64,000 bases of DNA from Spisula solida (taxonomy: Eukaryota > Mollusca > Bivalvia > Venerida > Mactridae). The notes beneath the pieces are model-generated. The model searched no databases. It was not told where the DNA came from and was given only the letters and a program-made list of their open reading frames with translations. Location of the stretch: NCBI GenBank assembly GCA_947247005.1, contig OX365955.1:35257822-35321821 (forward strand), given 5' to 3'. This document shows, in pieces, positions 63,078 to 64,000 of this stretch (within the stretch, counting starts at the first letter, position 1; each line of letters starts with the position of its first letter). The position numbers and the translations under genes are program-made.

Positions 63078-64000
63078 CATTGAAGAGAAATGGCGGTGGT
63101 AAGTTTACTGATGAACGGACAAATGGGTCAACGGAGAATGATTCACAAAAAACTTCATGGGGTACAATAATTCCACAACACATGATAAACTATGTTTACT
63201 CATTGGAATGTCAATGAAAGTTAAATTCAAACAGATACTTAGTGCAACATTGAGACGCCAGTGTTGATAAGCATGGCGTCAACTTAGACACGCGTCCTCT
63301 TAAGTGTCTTCTAGGTTTATGGGTAATACATTTAAATAAAATAAAAACGTGAATTTTTATTTTCCGCCGTTTCAACATTTTCTAGAGCAATTTGTTAAAT
63401 TGCCATTTTCATAGTCCAATGAACAATAATCACCGAACCGTAAGATGAAAATATTGGATTACGTTGTGTGTCGATGACCTTCAATTACACAAAATTTTAT
63501 TAAAAATATTGACAAAAAAGTTATTGTGGAATGAAAGCCTCCAAGTGTATACTTGGTCTCTAAGTGTATTTGGATATAACAAATTAGCATTTAATCTCTC
63601 ACTTGAATGTGGATACTTATCCATCGTATTTAGTACGGACATCGACGTTTGTTAACGAAAAGCTGTTTGACGTAAAAAAGCGTTACACTTGTGTGCCTCA
63701 CTTTTTGATATTACGTCTAAAGCAATACTACGTACACTAACCTTTTTATTTATTCTCCAATACACCGTTATTTATGATTCCTTTCCTGATAAAACATTAA
63801 CAACATTAACTTGGTCACTGTGATGTCATTTTACTCGATTCAAGTTGTGTAGTTTAACGAAGACTATAAACAAAAACATCTTTATTCGGCAGACCGAGCT
63901 TATTTTTTGCGTGAGCAATGCTTTAATTAACGTTTTAAGTAATTCCTGGTCATTTGCCGGTTTTCAGGGACAACGAAAATTATCGAAGTAGATACGTTTG
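63078..64000. other. no gene seen
   Basis: No coding sequence, RNA gene or repeat that I can support in the final stretch. Confidence 0.45.

Overview
The window is eukaryotic, AT-rich and almost entirely repetitive. I found no confident host gene, rRNA gene, intact tRNA gene, CRISPR array or operon structure. The retroelement families, together with a pearl-like (HINE-type) repeat rich in AGGTCA, point to a marine or freshwater invertebrate. A bivalve mollusc is my best guess, made from recalled repeat families and not from a database match.

Layout. 0-5 kb: a 155-bp tandem repeat, then a broken CR1/Jockey-type non-LTR retrotransposon (about 1.39-4.13 kb, + strand). 5-9.8 kb: a minus-strand Ty3/Gypsy-type LTR element with gag, zinc knuckle, protease, RT, RNase H and integrase pieces. 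It is split by a 1-kb pearl/HINE-like repeat and lacks an identifiable 3' LTR. 10-18 kb: a mariner-like remnant, a MITE family present twice, another HINE-like copy, a 614-bp element with 33-bp perfect TIRs, and degenerate satellites. 18.36-23.17 kb: an L1/Tx1-type retrotransposon with 5' monomers, APE endonuclease, RT, CCHC end domain, a 32-A tail and an 11-bp target-site duplication. 23-30 kb: several TIR elements and an 800-bp array of 20-bp palindromic units. 31-35 kb: a full-length HINE-like element with internal duplication, a tRNA-derived SINE and an RTE-like C-terminal fragment. 36-38 kb: a MITE whose empty site is preserved in a paralogous copy at 47 kb. 38.7-42.05 kb: a second CR1/Jockey-type element with a 2A-like motif and PHD finger, and a mutated RT active site. 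43.9-54.4 kb: a cluster of minisatellites with 44-, 31-, 37-, 28(112)- and 28-bp units. 54.7-64 kb: a large inverted duplication with a hAT-like insertion, an AGGTCA-rich 145-bp tandem HINE copy, further repeats, a small RT C-terminus and a second 44-bp minisatellite.

Nothing here forms a pathway. The content is a record of nested insertions and decay. The most informative observations are paired filled and empty sites, compensating frameshifts in the Gypsy pol gene, a catalytic Asp-to-Tyr change in one RT, AGGTCA direct repeats in a dispersed element, a short motif recurring next to tandem arrays, and the palindromic array at 29 kb. Long open frames in the minisatellite regions are products of the repeat unit and should not be read as proteins.
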